Origin: WTKD01 sp965243525 | GTDB taxonomy: Bacteria; Spirochaetota; Spirochaetia; WTKD01 | Direction: 5' to 3' | Length of the DNA: 64,000 nt | Assembly: GCA_965243525.1 (NCBI GenBank) | Contig: OZ251568.1 | Location: 496,001-560,000, forward strand | In this document: in pieces, positions 33,341-45,400 of the stretch | How positions within the stretch are numbered: position 1 is the stretch's first letter | How the letters are laid out: every line of letters begins with the position of its first letter | Notes under the pieces: generated by a model | Told to the model about the DNA's origin: nothing | What the model saw: only the letters and a program-made list of their open reading frames with translations | Database searches by the model: none | Program-made: the position numbers and the translations under genes

Positions 33341-34639
33341 CTAACGCTGTGGTGCAAACTGCAAGGATTGCAGTTGAGGAGTGAGCGCAGCATAGAGTCG
33401 TGAGATTTGTTCCTCTAGATGTTTTTCAGGAAAACTCGTTGCATTGCGGTGGTGCTCTTGCGCTAAAGTATTTTGATTTGTGACCAATCCGTATACATCA
33501 CCACCCAGATAGGCTAGTTTCGCAAGACCCAACAATGCGGTCTCTGAAAAAGCTGACTGCTTGAGCTCTCTATTAATAAGCAAGGCATCCAGGGGCGCAA
33601 CTTGCCCATAATATGATTGTTCTCCAGAAATATGCACCTTTCTCAGCGACAATGCAGTTCTTTCCTCCAAAATATCAAGTCTATACCGGAAGACAAGACG
33701 TTCTGCACAGTGTTTCAAAATGCGATACTCCATGGCATTGGAATCATTTTTGCATTGCTCTTTGTAGATCACTTCTATCGTTTCAAAAAGATAAGCGGAT
33801 AATTCTCGATAATCAGTCTGTTTGATTTCTTTTTGCATCGCAATCACAAATCCATCAACAGATTTCGGAAGGAAAATTGCAGCGGTGAATATTCCTTTCC
33901 CAATATAGGGTAGTATCGTAAATCCTGTGAGATTCTTGCTCTGGGTCCCATCGAGAATACAGTTGCACACAGCGCGTGTTCCGGTACGGATAATTACGTC
34001 TCCTATGATATATTGACCACTACCAAGGATATCCATCAAATAATCAGTGCCGCCACAAAATATCGGTATCTCAGCAGGAAGATGGGTTCTTGCCGCCATA
34101 TCAGGGTGCACTTGTCCAATTGGATCATGCAGGGAATGGAAGTTCCGTAAAAAAGCATCTGGAATTGCGTATGTGATCTGTTCCTTCCGAGAAAGAATAT
34201 ATGACTCATAGGCAGGACAGGGCAAGATAGTTTTGGATGCTCCACCCAATAGGGAACAGAGATATTCTGGTAATGCCATGAGTGTGCGCACCGAGCTCCG
34301 TTCTGTCTTATCAAGTTGAAGGAATAATGGCAGATAATACGAATCCAACTGCTGCGAAACCTGCGCATGCTTGCTATACCAATAGATACAATAAGCGTCA
34401 TCCTCATGGGGATTGACCACCAAACTGGGGCCATTTCCACAGAGAGCCACTGCGTCGATGTCTACTACTGCATGACGCGTGATTTTTTTGATGATTTCAA
34501 AAAAGTAGTCATTAAGATTCGACAGAGAAGCAGATGGTGGCAGATTCATCGAAACAAAATCGTATACATGTTGTTTCTTATCGACAAGTGCAGCTTTGAT
34601 CGCTGTGCTTCCAACGTCAAGACAGAGAATGGCAGACAT
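33341..34639 (-). CDS. FGGY-type carbohydrate kinase
   Basis: 432 residues, ASKHA fold. The N-terminal phosphate motif is LCLDVGSTAIKAALVDKK; the catalytic-Asp region is likely IFCGGTDYLMDILGSG (about residue 198), followed by VIIRTGTRAVCNC. The C-terminal half has the adenosine-site-like ALLGLAKLAYLGG. Substrate cannot be told; xylulose, gluconate or another sugar are all possible. It lies 5 bases downstream of the ComM-like gene and is probably in the same transcript, with no other sugar-use genes nearby. Confidence 0.75.
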   Translation of the reverse strand: MSAILCLDVGSTAIKAALVDKKQHVYDFVSMNLPPSASLSNLNDYFFEIIKKITRHAVVDIDAVALCGNGPSLVVNPHEDDAYCIYWYSKHAQVSQQLDSYYLPLFLQLDKTERSSVRTLMALPEYLCSLLGGASKTILPCPAYESYILSRKEQITYAIPDAFLRNFHSLHDPIGQVHPDMAARTHLPAEIPIFCGGTDYLMDILGSGQYIIGDVIIRTGTRAVCNCILDGTQSKNLTGFTILPYIGKGIFTAAIFLPKSVDGFVIAMQKEIKQTDYRELSAYLFETIEVIYKEQCKNDSNAMEYRILKHCAERLVFRYRLDILEERTALSLRKVHISGEQSYYGQVAPLDALLINRELKQSAFSETALLGLAKLAYLGGDVYGLVTNQNTLAQEHHRNATSFPEKHLEEQISRLYAALTPQLQSLQFAPQR

Positions 34640-34644
34640 CTATC

Positions 34645-36159
34645 TTACATGCCCAAAATAGCAGTAAGTATCTTGGCATCTCTCTGTTCAGCAGCTTCTT
34701 GGATATGCCTCTTGGCGATTTTATTTTCTTGTTCTATATCTGCAATACTGCGTGCTATTCTCAAAATACTAGACTGCCCTCTTCGTGAGATGTTTTTCTT
34801 TTTTAGAATAGCATTAAATGCAAGTTCTGTCTCAGCATCCATCTTGCAGTAGACATGCATTTTTTCCTGATCCAGGCGAGCATTCCACGCATAGGAGCTA
34901 TCCCTATAGCGCTTACGTTGTATATCAATTGCAGCATGGCATTCTTCTTTCATTTTTTCAAAATCACAATAATCATCACTGTCATCTGCCGATTCGTTTG
35001 CAAACACCCGCACGTCGATGCGATCAAGCAGGGCAGCTCCAAGCTTCCGCCAATAATGAAATATCTCCGATTTAGAACACAGGCATTCTTTTGCGCCATG
35101 ACCAAATTTGCCACAAGGGCAAAGATTTGAACACAAAATCAACTGAAAATTTGCAGGAAACCAATAGGTTCTCCCCGCGCGAGACAGATATATCTCATGC
35201 TGCTCGATAGGCTCACGTAATGCTTGAAGCAGACGTGCCCGAAATTCTGTTACCTCATCAAGAAACAAGATCCCACAATGTGCCAATGAAATCTCACCTG
35301 GACGCAATGTTTTTCCTCCACCGATGACCCCTTCAAGCGTTGAGCTATGATGCGGTGATCGAAACGGCACTTGGATACGCAATGCACTGTTTTGCGATGT
35401 ATACTCCGAAAGAGAATAGATTCGTGTCACAGCAACCGATTCTTCGTAGGTTAGGCTAGGAAGCAGGGAGGGCAACCTAGTTGCAGCCATACTCTTTCCA
35501 GATCCTGGAGGGCCATAATACAAAATGTTATGACGCCCTGCTACTGCAATCAGCGTGGAACGTAGCAATTTCACATTTCCTCTATAATCTGAAAAATCCG
35601 GGGTATAGTGCATTGTAGTATCCCTGGAGTTCTGGACTGCACGGACAGATGTTTTAAATCGATCTGAAAAGGATGCAAGATCAGACAAATGGCCGATGGT
35701 GGCTACATTGATTCCCTGTATCGATACAGCTTCGTATTCATTTTGAGAACTCACCAAGACATGATGGATTCCTTGCTTCTTTCCCTCATCAACCGCAGCG
35801 ATCACTCCAGAAACCGGACTTATTCTCCCTGAGAGCTCCAGTTCCCCAAGGACCAACAGAGAATCACATCCCTGAGAAAAAGTAATCTGCTCACTACGGT
35901 GCAATATCGCAACCGCCAAAGCAAGATCAAATGCGACCCCCGCTTTCTTAATTCCCGCAGGAGAGAGATTGATCAAGATTCGATGTCCAGGAACATGATA
36001 TCCAGCATTTTTCAGAGAAACCCGAACCCGATCTTTTGCTTCTTTTATTTCAGAACTTGCAAGCCCTATTATGTCGATGCTTGGAATACCACGTGCAATA
36101 TCTATTTCAACCTTTACGATGTGACCAGTGTATCCAAAGGCTGAATAGGAGAAGACCAT
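34645..36159 (-). CDS. comM: YifB/ComM-like Mg-chelatase-family AAA+ ATPase
   Basis: 504 residues. The N-terminal ChlI-like fold is GHIVKVEIDIARGIPSIDII, EAKDRVRVSLKNAGYHVPG and INLSPAGIKKAGVAFDLALA. The AAA+ domain has Walker A NILYYGPPGSGKSMAATRL and Walker B CGILFLDEVTEF, a Cys cluster LCSNLCPCGKFGHGAKECLC that may bind zinc, and the C-terminal Mg-chelatase segment. In naturally competent bacteria ComM is a branch-migration helicase during transformation; whether that holds here is inference. The ATG at 36159 has no clear ribosome binding site. Confidence 0.9.
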   Translation of the reverse strand: MVFSYSAFGYTGHIVKVEIDIARGIPSIDIIGLASSEIKEAKDRVRVSLKNAGYHVPGHRILINLSPAGIKKAGVAFDLALAVAILHRSEQITFSQGCDSLLVLGELELSGRISPVSGVIAAVDEGKKQGIHHVLVSSQNEYEAVSIQGINVATIGHLSDLASFSDRFKTSVRAVQNSRDTTMHYTPDFSDYRGNVKLLRSTLIAVAGRHNILYYGPPGSGKSMAATRLPSLLPSLTYEESVAVTRIYSLSEYTSQNSALRIQVPFRSPHHSSTLEGVIGGGKTLRPGEISLAHCGILFLDEVTEFRARLLQALREPIEQHEIYLSRAGRTYWFPANFQLILCSNLCPCGKFGHGAKECLCSKSEIFHYWRKLGAALLDRIDVRVFANESADDSDDYCDFEKMKEECHAAIDIQRKRYRDSSYAWNARLDQEKMHVYCKMDAETELAFNAILKKKNISRRGQSSILRIARSIADIEQENKIAKRHIQEAAEQRDAKILTAILGM

Positions 36160-36278
36160 ATTATTACTACGTCATAATCTTTTTTCGTGCATTATCTGTT
36201 TGCTTTCTTCCTTATTCAGAAGATACTACAAACGATCAAGTACAGAATTACCGACAATGGAGAACAATATCAATAAAA

Positions 36279-36311
36279 AGAGCGCCTGCAAAATTTCTGC
36301 AAAACGCTCTT
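36279..36311 (-). terminator. Rho-independent-like terminator of the giant gene
   Basis: On the minus strand AAGAGCG and CGCTCTT form a 7-bp stem, with TGCA repeats in the loop able to pair further, and TTTTTATT follows. It lies about 100 bases after the stop of the giant gene and before the comM gene. A second small hairpin (CGTGG/CCACG) overlaps the stop codon itself. Confidence 0.65.
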
Positions 36312-36412
36312 CGGTGGTGAACAGGAATTATATCCTGCTCATCCGCATTCCTTCCAAATCACCTCACATTCCATCAAAGTAACAATTCTCCATCTACCGA
36401 GATGCCGTGGAA

Positions 36413-39400
36413 TCACCACGTGAGCGGCGGTAAAGTACCTGATATACCTGTTTGTATACGATTATAGAATGTAAGCACTGGTTTCCACATTTTTGAATCT
36501 GTATCTACCCTTGGCGCTAAAATAGCATTAAAATCTGGTAATCCAAATGCACCATTCACCCACCAATGTCCTGTAACACCATCTATATGTATGCTTGCAA
36601 GTAAGGATGTGATACCTGCGTTTACAACCATAGACAATAACTGTGCTATTGGGCCAGAGAGAGTACCTCCGAAATACTGCGCTGCTGCTCCCTCAACCCC
36701 TTGCAAGCAATACGTTAGGGTAGCTTTCAGGAGAAAACCAAATGCTACGGAGCCTGCATAACTTCCAAGAAAGATGCTAAAGTTTTGCTCATTTATACTT
36801 CCATCTGGCTTCACAACAGGAATCTTAACCTTATATCCCGCTTCAAGCCCTATAGTTGCTTGACCGACGTGTTTGTTAGATTTAATGGTTCCCACCACAT
36901 ACCCGCGCACAGCGTTCAAAAAACGACTACCAATATTACCAGCACCATCATTACCAGCACCAGCACCATCAGCGGCATCAATACCACCACCAGCACCATC
37001 AGCGGCATCAATACCACCACCAGCGCCATTCGTGTCACCAGCACCACCAGCGCCATTCGTGTCACCAGCACCACCAGCGCCATTCGTGTCACCAGCACCA
37101 CCAGCGCCATTCGTGTCACCAGCACCACCAGCGCCATTCGTGTCACCAGCACCACCAGCGCCATTCGTGTCACCAGCATCACCAGCGCCATTCGTGTCAC
37201 CAGCATCACCAGCGCCATTCGTGTCACCAGCATCACCAGCGCCATTCGTGTCACCAGCATCACCAGCGCCATTCGTGTCACCAGCACCACCAGCGCCATT
37301 CGTGTCACCAGCACCACCAGCGCCATTCGTGTCACCAGCACCACCAGCGCCATTCGTGTCACCAGCATCACCAGCGCCATTCGTGTCACCAGCATCACCA
37401 GCGCCATTCGTGTCACCAGCATCACCAGCGCCATTCGTGTCACCAGCACCATTCGTGTCACCAGCATCACCAGCGCCATTCGTGTCACCATCACCATTCG
37501 TGTCACCAGCACCATTCGTGTCACCAGCATCACCAGCGCCATTCGTGTCACCAGCGCCATTCGTGTCACCAGCACCATTCGTGTCACCAGCACCATTCGT
37601 GTCACCAGCATCACCAGCGCCATTCGTGTCACCAGCACCACCAGCACCACCAGCACTCTGATCTTCTCTATTTGCAGAACTTGTGTGCGAGGAAGATCCA
37701 GCTGTCATAAAATCTCCTAGCTCAACATCGTCAGTATTAGATTGAGCCGCCCGATTTAGAAGGGTGCTCTCTCGGCCTGCTGCTTTGAAAAGATCGACTA
37801 TAGCACGGATAAACGTCTTGGGTAAACGTGATCCTATTGTTAGTTCAGTCCGCGCAAGAACTTCTGTAACCAATCTCCATTCGCTATGTGGTAGTGCCGT
37901 GGGAGGCCCCCCTTTCCCGTCGGGAGAACATATAATCTCAATTGGAATCTCAATCCCAACATTTCTGACTATAAGCGCACCTAAGCCAATGCCAATGCTC
38001 CTATCAATCCGTTGTCCTATACTCGGCCCAAGAGCTGTCGCACGTGGACCAAACTTACTTACTAGACTAGTCATACCATTTCTTATCGAGTCCAGGCCTA
38101 GAAGGTCAATATAAAACTCATCATGTAATGCATAGGCTGTTATCGAATAAGTAACCCTCTCGTGTCCATTACTCAGTATTTCTCTTACGGGATAATCAAT
38201 GTTAAGTTGTCCACCAAACTTTCCCTCCCCTCCTCCTTCTACTGTACTGAATCCCGGAAAAATACCTGCCAGTTGCGAAATCATTAGACCGTGCCAACCA
38301 CGTCTTTTGAGAACGTCCGATGCGCCATAAATTGACGGTACCCTGCAATAATCAAATGAATCAGTCGTGTTCTCTTCTGTCTCTGATGAGGTAGTTTCTG
38401 GACCAGTCGTGCTCCCTCCATCTGAAACATACTGGATACCTGAAGTACGTTTTTCCGGGCGCTGAGGTACTGAGAAACTCACCGGTAAAAGATTTCTACC
38501 ACCGATACCCTGGTCTAGCAACTTAGTATTGTTTTGACCCTCCAACATCGCTTGGTAAAAATCAGATTGATTTTCTATGCCCACCTCGTACGTAGTAGTT
38601 GTCTGCTTATCCATACTTCTTGCAGAGAGTCGCTTTGCAACATATGCATCCAATCCCCTCTCATCAACATCTGTGATTCCAGTATTCTCACTTACGCTAC
38701 TAGCACTATCTCCACTTGCATCAGACCTTGTCCCCCAATACACCTGCCTAACATCGCTTCGTCTAGGTCCGGTAATGAGTTGTGCAGAAATAGAAACTAC
38801 CGACCACCTCATATCATAGGAAGAAGGTAGAAAGAACGTATCAGTGCTGTATATTTCATTACTGAATGTCAAGTTAAATCGATCAGCCCCTTCCGGCAGA
38901 GCAATAGTAAAATTTTGAATTTCTAATGACTCAGCATTGCTCAACTTTACCTGAATGTTCTTCAGTGCTAAGCTATCATTTACTACATAGGCATCCTCAT
39001 CTGAAGGAGCTGTGGCCGCAAATGCCAAAGATCGCTTTCCATCTGTCGTTCCTATATAAACTGAAACAGGAGTATTAGTTTCATCATCATCCGGTAAGTA
39101 TAGAGTGTATCCCCCCAACCCCCCCTCTCTTATCTGGGTTTCAATATCATCCAAATAATTAGGATACAGAAGGCTAAGAGATTCCTCTTGAGGAATCGTC
39201 CAATCATAAGCAGGAGGGCTAGCAGGTTGATCATTGAATCCAAAAACATTTAGAAAATCAACTACATAGTCAAAATCAATCGTATGCAAATGTCTTATTA
39301 GATATGCTATTGTACTATCTAGCCTAAAGGAATCTGGATTATTAATTAGAGCTTTGATAAAGTTGCTTATCCCCAGAAGCGTATCTGCAGTGTACACCAT

Positions 39401-42400
39401 ATTCATCAAATCACTTGCTATACCTGTAACTGAAGCCAGTTCCAGAACCTGAACTCCGGTGCTTGCGAGGAATTCTAGGTAGTCTGCATAGTTGTCAAGG
39501 TGACCTACTGCTGTGGTCGTTTCTTCGGAACCTATTCCTGCCCATGCCACCGTCTCTCCAGTAACCCAATTATACAGTCGTCCTGGATCAGTTGATGATA
39601 GCCATTCAAGTACCGTTGTCCCTGCTTCAAATACTACACCATCATGGAGTCCCCCCAATATTCTTGAATCAGCATCATAACTTAAATTACCCTTTTGGAT
39701 GCTTGGGTTTTCCATTGTATCAATGATAAGCCTCTCTGGAGACTCTGCTGTTGCCACCACCCCCAAGGTATCTAGTAACGTACCATCTCTGTCCAATACC
39801 CATTGAAGACTAGGATAATGTATCGTCGTTCCTCCTTGAGTCTTTTTTGTCCATCTCCACGTATCTGAAAAATCCCATGTAGTAAACACTGAGGTAAACG
39901 CCCCAAGCTGCAGTCCTCCATGCGTGTCTATATACGCTGGTGCTAAATCTTCATGTACTTGTACTAGGCGAATATTCGCCAAGGAACTAATGCTTAGATT
40001 CAGGAGAAACGTATTACTCTCCACATTTCCTACCACGTTAAGTGCATTCCCAGTATCCACCCAATAATTATACCTCACTCGTTCAAACCCATCTGTCTGG
40101 TCTATCATTGATGTGATCCCACCTTGATATCCTCTAATGCCCGGAGTAATGCTCCCTGTATGATAGTTGTACTGTATTTCTCCATCCCATCCTTTCTTTA
40201 CATATCCCGCGATCCCTCCCGTGTAAGAGCTCGTGGGCCCTGCACCTCCCAATCCCGCAACAGAGACTCCTGTTATGTTTCCCGCACTGTGATTATCTCT
40301 AATTGTTAAATTTTGAATATCACGACCAACGTAGCCTACTATTCCTCCCGCAAAGTGTCCCTTCACTTCTCCGGTAGTATATGTTTGTGTTATTCTAACC
40401 TCAGTCTGAGAAGCTGGTGCTCTACCGTCTGGAATTGTTCCCACAATACCACCGGCAGGTAATATATGATCTGAACTAGCATGCCCGGTACCGTCTGTTG
40501 TTGTTATCGCACCCGTTTGTATTGCCTTCGTAAGGCTAGAATTGACGAATTCTCCTACTATACCCCCTGCTCTCCGGGCTTTGATATCTGCTGTATTCAC
40601 CACATTTTCCATGGTTGCATTATTTAGACTCCCTACAATCCCCCCTGCTAGGCCCTCACTCCGCTCGTTGATAATATCTACCGTGTTAGTGCTGTCTTTA
40701 ATACTGTTCGCATCTACACTAGTACCCTCAATAGATCCTACAATCCCTCCATAAAAAGTGTGCACCTCTGGGTTAGGCTGAGTACGGACTACACGTCCAG
40801 ATGGAGTGTTTGATCTGAAATGTACATTCTCAAGGTGTACATCGATTCCCTTCCCTAGGATTCCTCCAAAATATCTTGTGTTTGTAGTAAGATTCGTGTT
40901 CCCTTGCATCTCCAAAGTAAGGTTCTTAATCGTGGCATTCTCTGCTTTCCCAAAGAACCCTATATACCACCTGTTCGAAGATGCAGATCCTGCGCTTGCT
41001 GGAGCTTCCGTCTTAAATCTATATCCAGAAATTGTATGTCCTTGTCCATCAAATTCTCCAGTAAATAGATGCTGAGCATCTCCTATTGAAGTTAGTCCTC
41101 TGGTCAGAATGACTGGAATTGCTATATCTTTGGTGAGTCTATAATTCCCGGTAAGAAGCTGTTCATAAGTTTCCCAATCCTCGGTGAGAATTTGAAGGTC
41201 TTCCCAAGTATTAAGGTTATTCCAGGTTTTCCCTGCATCAGTATACTGTTCAAACATTTGCTCTCGTAGCACTACAACTTGTTGTCCTGAAACAGGAGCA
41301 TTACCAGTCTCGCCAAGTATATCTGTACCTTGTTGCCTAAGCAGTTCAGGCCCCGCGGAACTCCCATCACTAAGCACCCACCGTAACAAAGGAAAGCGAG
41401 TCTTGTTGTCCAGTCCTATTGTTCGCCACTCCCACGTAGCTGCAAGATCCCACCCCTCAAACACACGAACATCATCACTCCATGTTCGGGTCCCCTGTGT
41501 GTCATAGAACACATTCACTTCTCCCATTCCCTTTCTTATATTCATAAATGAACTAATAGATGCATTGCTCGCTGGAATATGCGTCGGGTCGCTAGGATTC
41601 CCACTGGCTGTTGTAACACCTTCAGCTGTAAGCCAATAATTACTCTCTAACGTTATATCCCCCGCTATGTTTCCGATGATTCCACCTACAGTGGCTCTGC
41701 CACTCGGTACAGTAATGCTCCCTCTATGATAGCTATTCTGAATTCGACCACTGGAATTGTAGATCCTCCCTGCTATCCCTCCTAAGCTAGAGGCGTTTGA
41801 TCCTGAGATCCACCCTCCATTGTGATTATCTCTAATTGTTAGAGTCTCAATAGCGTTGACAACGCCCACTATCCCCCCCACATAGCGATCCGACGCGTTG
41901 GTTGAATCATTTTTCACGTCTCCTGTGTTGAATGTTTGGCTTACATTAACAGTATCATTAACATTGTCGCCGTTCACCTCCCAGACGCTGCCAACAATAC
42001 CCCCAGCAGATGTGTAAACATAGGAAAGACTTTCGCTGGATACCGTTATCGCACCCGTTTGTGCTGCCTTCGTGATGCTAGAATTGAACAACTCTCCTAC
42101 TATACCTCCCACATAAGCGGCACCCTTGATATCCCCTGTATTCACCACATTCTCCACTGTTGAGTTCTTTAGACGTCCTGCAATTCCTCCTACTAGACCC
42201 ATACTACCCTTTTCGTTAGTAATATCTACCTTATTAACACTATGTCTAATACTGCTCGCATCTCTACTAGTAGCACCAAGATATCCTGCAATTCCTCCAT
42301 AGGCCGAGAATCCACCCGGTATACTCCTCGTAAGCTCTACATTCCCAGATCGACTACTGGATCTGAAATGCACATTCTCAAGGTGTACATCGGTTCCCCT

Positions 42401-45400
42401 CCCCAGAATTCCTCCAAAATATTTTGTGTTTGCAAGGTTCGTGTTTCCTTGTAGCTCCAAAGTAAGGTTCTTAATCGTGGCATTCTCTGCTTTCCCAAAG
42501 AACCCAGTGCTCTGTGGAAGAACACTATTTATCTCTGATGTCGGATCTCCTTCATTAAACTGATACCCAGAAATTGTATGTCTACCTCCCTCAAATATAC
42601 CGGTAAAGGGATGCTCAGTGGTTCCTATTGGACGTAGCTCATCTCTTTTGTTTCGAGGAATCCCTATGTCAACTTTCAAAATATATCCACCCATCTGGGA
42701 ATTAATGCCCTCACTTCCCCAATGCTCCATGAGGTATAGAAGATCCTCCCATTCCTCTATTTTTCCTAACAGCGTTCCATCTGGACCCGTCTCTGTCTGA
42801 AATGTTTTCGTTCGTACCGGTATAGCACTTTGAGCAATAGCGCTCCCAAGATACACATCCACTGAAGTCAGCAAATGATTCTCATCCGCAACAGCCCACT
42901 GGAGTAGCGGAAAAAAGGTTTGATTCTCGCCGCTTCCTTCTGTTCGCCATTCCCAGGTATCTGTAAAATCCCATCCCTCGAACACCAAAACGTCATCGCT
43001 CCATGTTCGTGTCCCTTGGGTGTCATAGAATCCATTTCTTTCCACCCCACCGCTTCTTATATTCGTAAGTTCACTAATAGATCTAGCATCCGGTGGAGTA
43101 CCTGTCCTAATAGCCTCATCAGCATCATGCTTGACAACCAATTGGTTTCCAATAGCCTCACTAACATCATTCCCGGCAACCCAATAGTTATACGCTAGCC
43201 AACCTTCTTCATATGTTGGTCGTTGTTGTAAGCCAAACGGTACATCCCCTATGATTCCTCCAGCAGAGATTCCTCCAGTACCTTTTCTGTCATTCGGTAT
43301 ACTAACGTCTCCTGTATGATAGTTATTCTGTATTCCACTTCCAACAAAAAAACTTTGTCCTATTATCCCTCCTCGAGCAATAAGGCTATCCACATTCATG
43401 AGTCTTGAAGTTAGTAGTGCGGCTACGGTCATTTCAGGGCGTCCCTTTATGGTTCCTTGACTGTGATTATTCTTAATTGTTAGGGCGTCAACACCATCAA
43501 CAAATCCTACTATTCCTCCTGCAACTTGTCCCTCCACTTTTTCTACATTGGATGTTTGTGTTATTTCAACAGCATACGTTCTAGGGGTAGTCGGTGTCTC
43601 ATTACTCAACGAGTTATTCTCGGCAAGCACGTCATTCCCCGTAGTTCCGGCAGAAGCTTCTGGTGAATTAACGGTGATCGCCCCTACAATACCGCCAACA
43701 TATGACTTATCGTGACTAATCCTTCCGCTTATAGAACCGCTTTGCACTCCTTTTGTAACATGAGATTTGTATAGCCCCCCTACTATACCCCCCACCGTAT
43801 ACACACCATCAATATCTCCGGTATTCACCACCTCTTCCAACTCTGAATTTTCTAGAAATCCTACAATCCCCCCTATATAACCTGCACCATGTTTGCTCTG
43901 AATATTCATCGTATTAGCGACATTTCTAATTACACTATTCCTTCCAATCCACCCTGCTATCCCTCCAACAAAATACGTATTACTTTCATCACTCAATACG
44001 CTCCGACTAATTTCTACACGGTCATTCGGTCGTGCAAATTTAATCTTTACGTCGTTAATCGTTACTCCATACCCCTTCCCTAGGATTCCTCCAAAATATT
44101 TTGTATTTGAAAGAGAAGTTTTGTTACTCAATAGTGGTGTCACTAGCTCTAAAACAAAATTCTCGATTCTAGCACCCTGTGCAACTCCGAACATTCCTAT
44201 GATCTCAGATGTCTCATCGTCAGCTCCAGGATGCTGATATCCAGAAATTGTATACTGCCGTCCGTTAAAGCTACCAGTAAATGGATGCTCAGCGTTTCCT
44301 ATCATCCGTATCTCATCCCTGTCTCTCGCAGGGATCGTTATGTCAGCATTTAACTCATAGTGGTCGCTAAGAATGGCTGTTGGATCTTCAGCTCTATCCC
44401 AATGCATAAGCCTTTTAAGTTCTTCCCAAGTATATAGCTCAACATGCCCGTCAGTGTTGCCTGCCCCGTGCCGGGCATCATCAGGATCACGGGATGCTCT
44501 TGAATGCCCTGAAACATGATCAAATAAAGAAAATCTTCGTACCGGTATATCATCATGAGCAACAGCACTCCCAAGATTAATACTTGTAGAAGTTGGCAGA
44601 TTACTCTCGTTCTCAGAAATCCATCGGAGTCGTGGAAAGAGGCTTCGATTTTCACCACTTCCTTCTGTTCGCCATTCCCATATACTTGCAAGATCCCATC
44701 CCTCAAACACCAAAACATCATCAACCAACGCTTGTGTTCCCTGTGTGTCATAGATAGTATTCGTTCCTTGATCACCTCTCACATGCGTAAATGAACTAAT
44801 AAGTTCATTATTCGTTGAAACATTAGTGGCACTTATATTTCCAATGGTTGATGTGCCACCTTCTGTTGCAAGCCAATAGTTGTTATGTATTGCAACAAAA
44901 TCATCTGATAAGCTTCCTACGATTCCGCCTGTAGATCCGTTGTTATTACTCGGTCCAGCAATACTCCCTGAATGATAGTTATTCCAAATTTCACCTCTAG
45001 AAGAAGTACTAGACCCCAGTATGCCGCCCAAGCTAGAAGAGAGTCCTCGTATGCTCCCCGCATTGTGATTGTTCTTAATTATCAGCCGAATGCCACCATC
45101 AGAATAACCCACTATTCCTCCCGTATGGCCCCACCGCATAAGGTTTTTGCTCTGTTCTCCTTCTGTTCTGACCTCCATTCCTCCTGCTCCGTTCTCCACT
45201 TCTCCTGCATTGTATGATTGCGATATTTCATTGATATCTCTACTGTTAGCATTGCTGTTGTTTGGATTAAGATAGCCGATTACGCTGCCCACAATACCGC
45301 CGGCAGCATTCCGATTGAAAATATTGTCGCTTCTGCGGTTTTTGGATAGAGCTATCTTGCCAGTTTGCACTGCCTTTGTAAGTTTAGAATTGTGAATTTC

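Noticed and set aside
36940..37660. CRISPR array
   Set aside because: Units are contiguous with no unique spacers, and are in frame with a coding sequence.
36785..37720. Long open frames on the plus strand and in a second minus frame across the Gly-rich repeat
   Set aside because: They exist only because the 27- and 18-bp units lack stops in several frames. They have monotonous composition, no start signals, and lie in the real giant gene.
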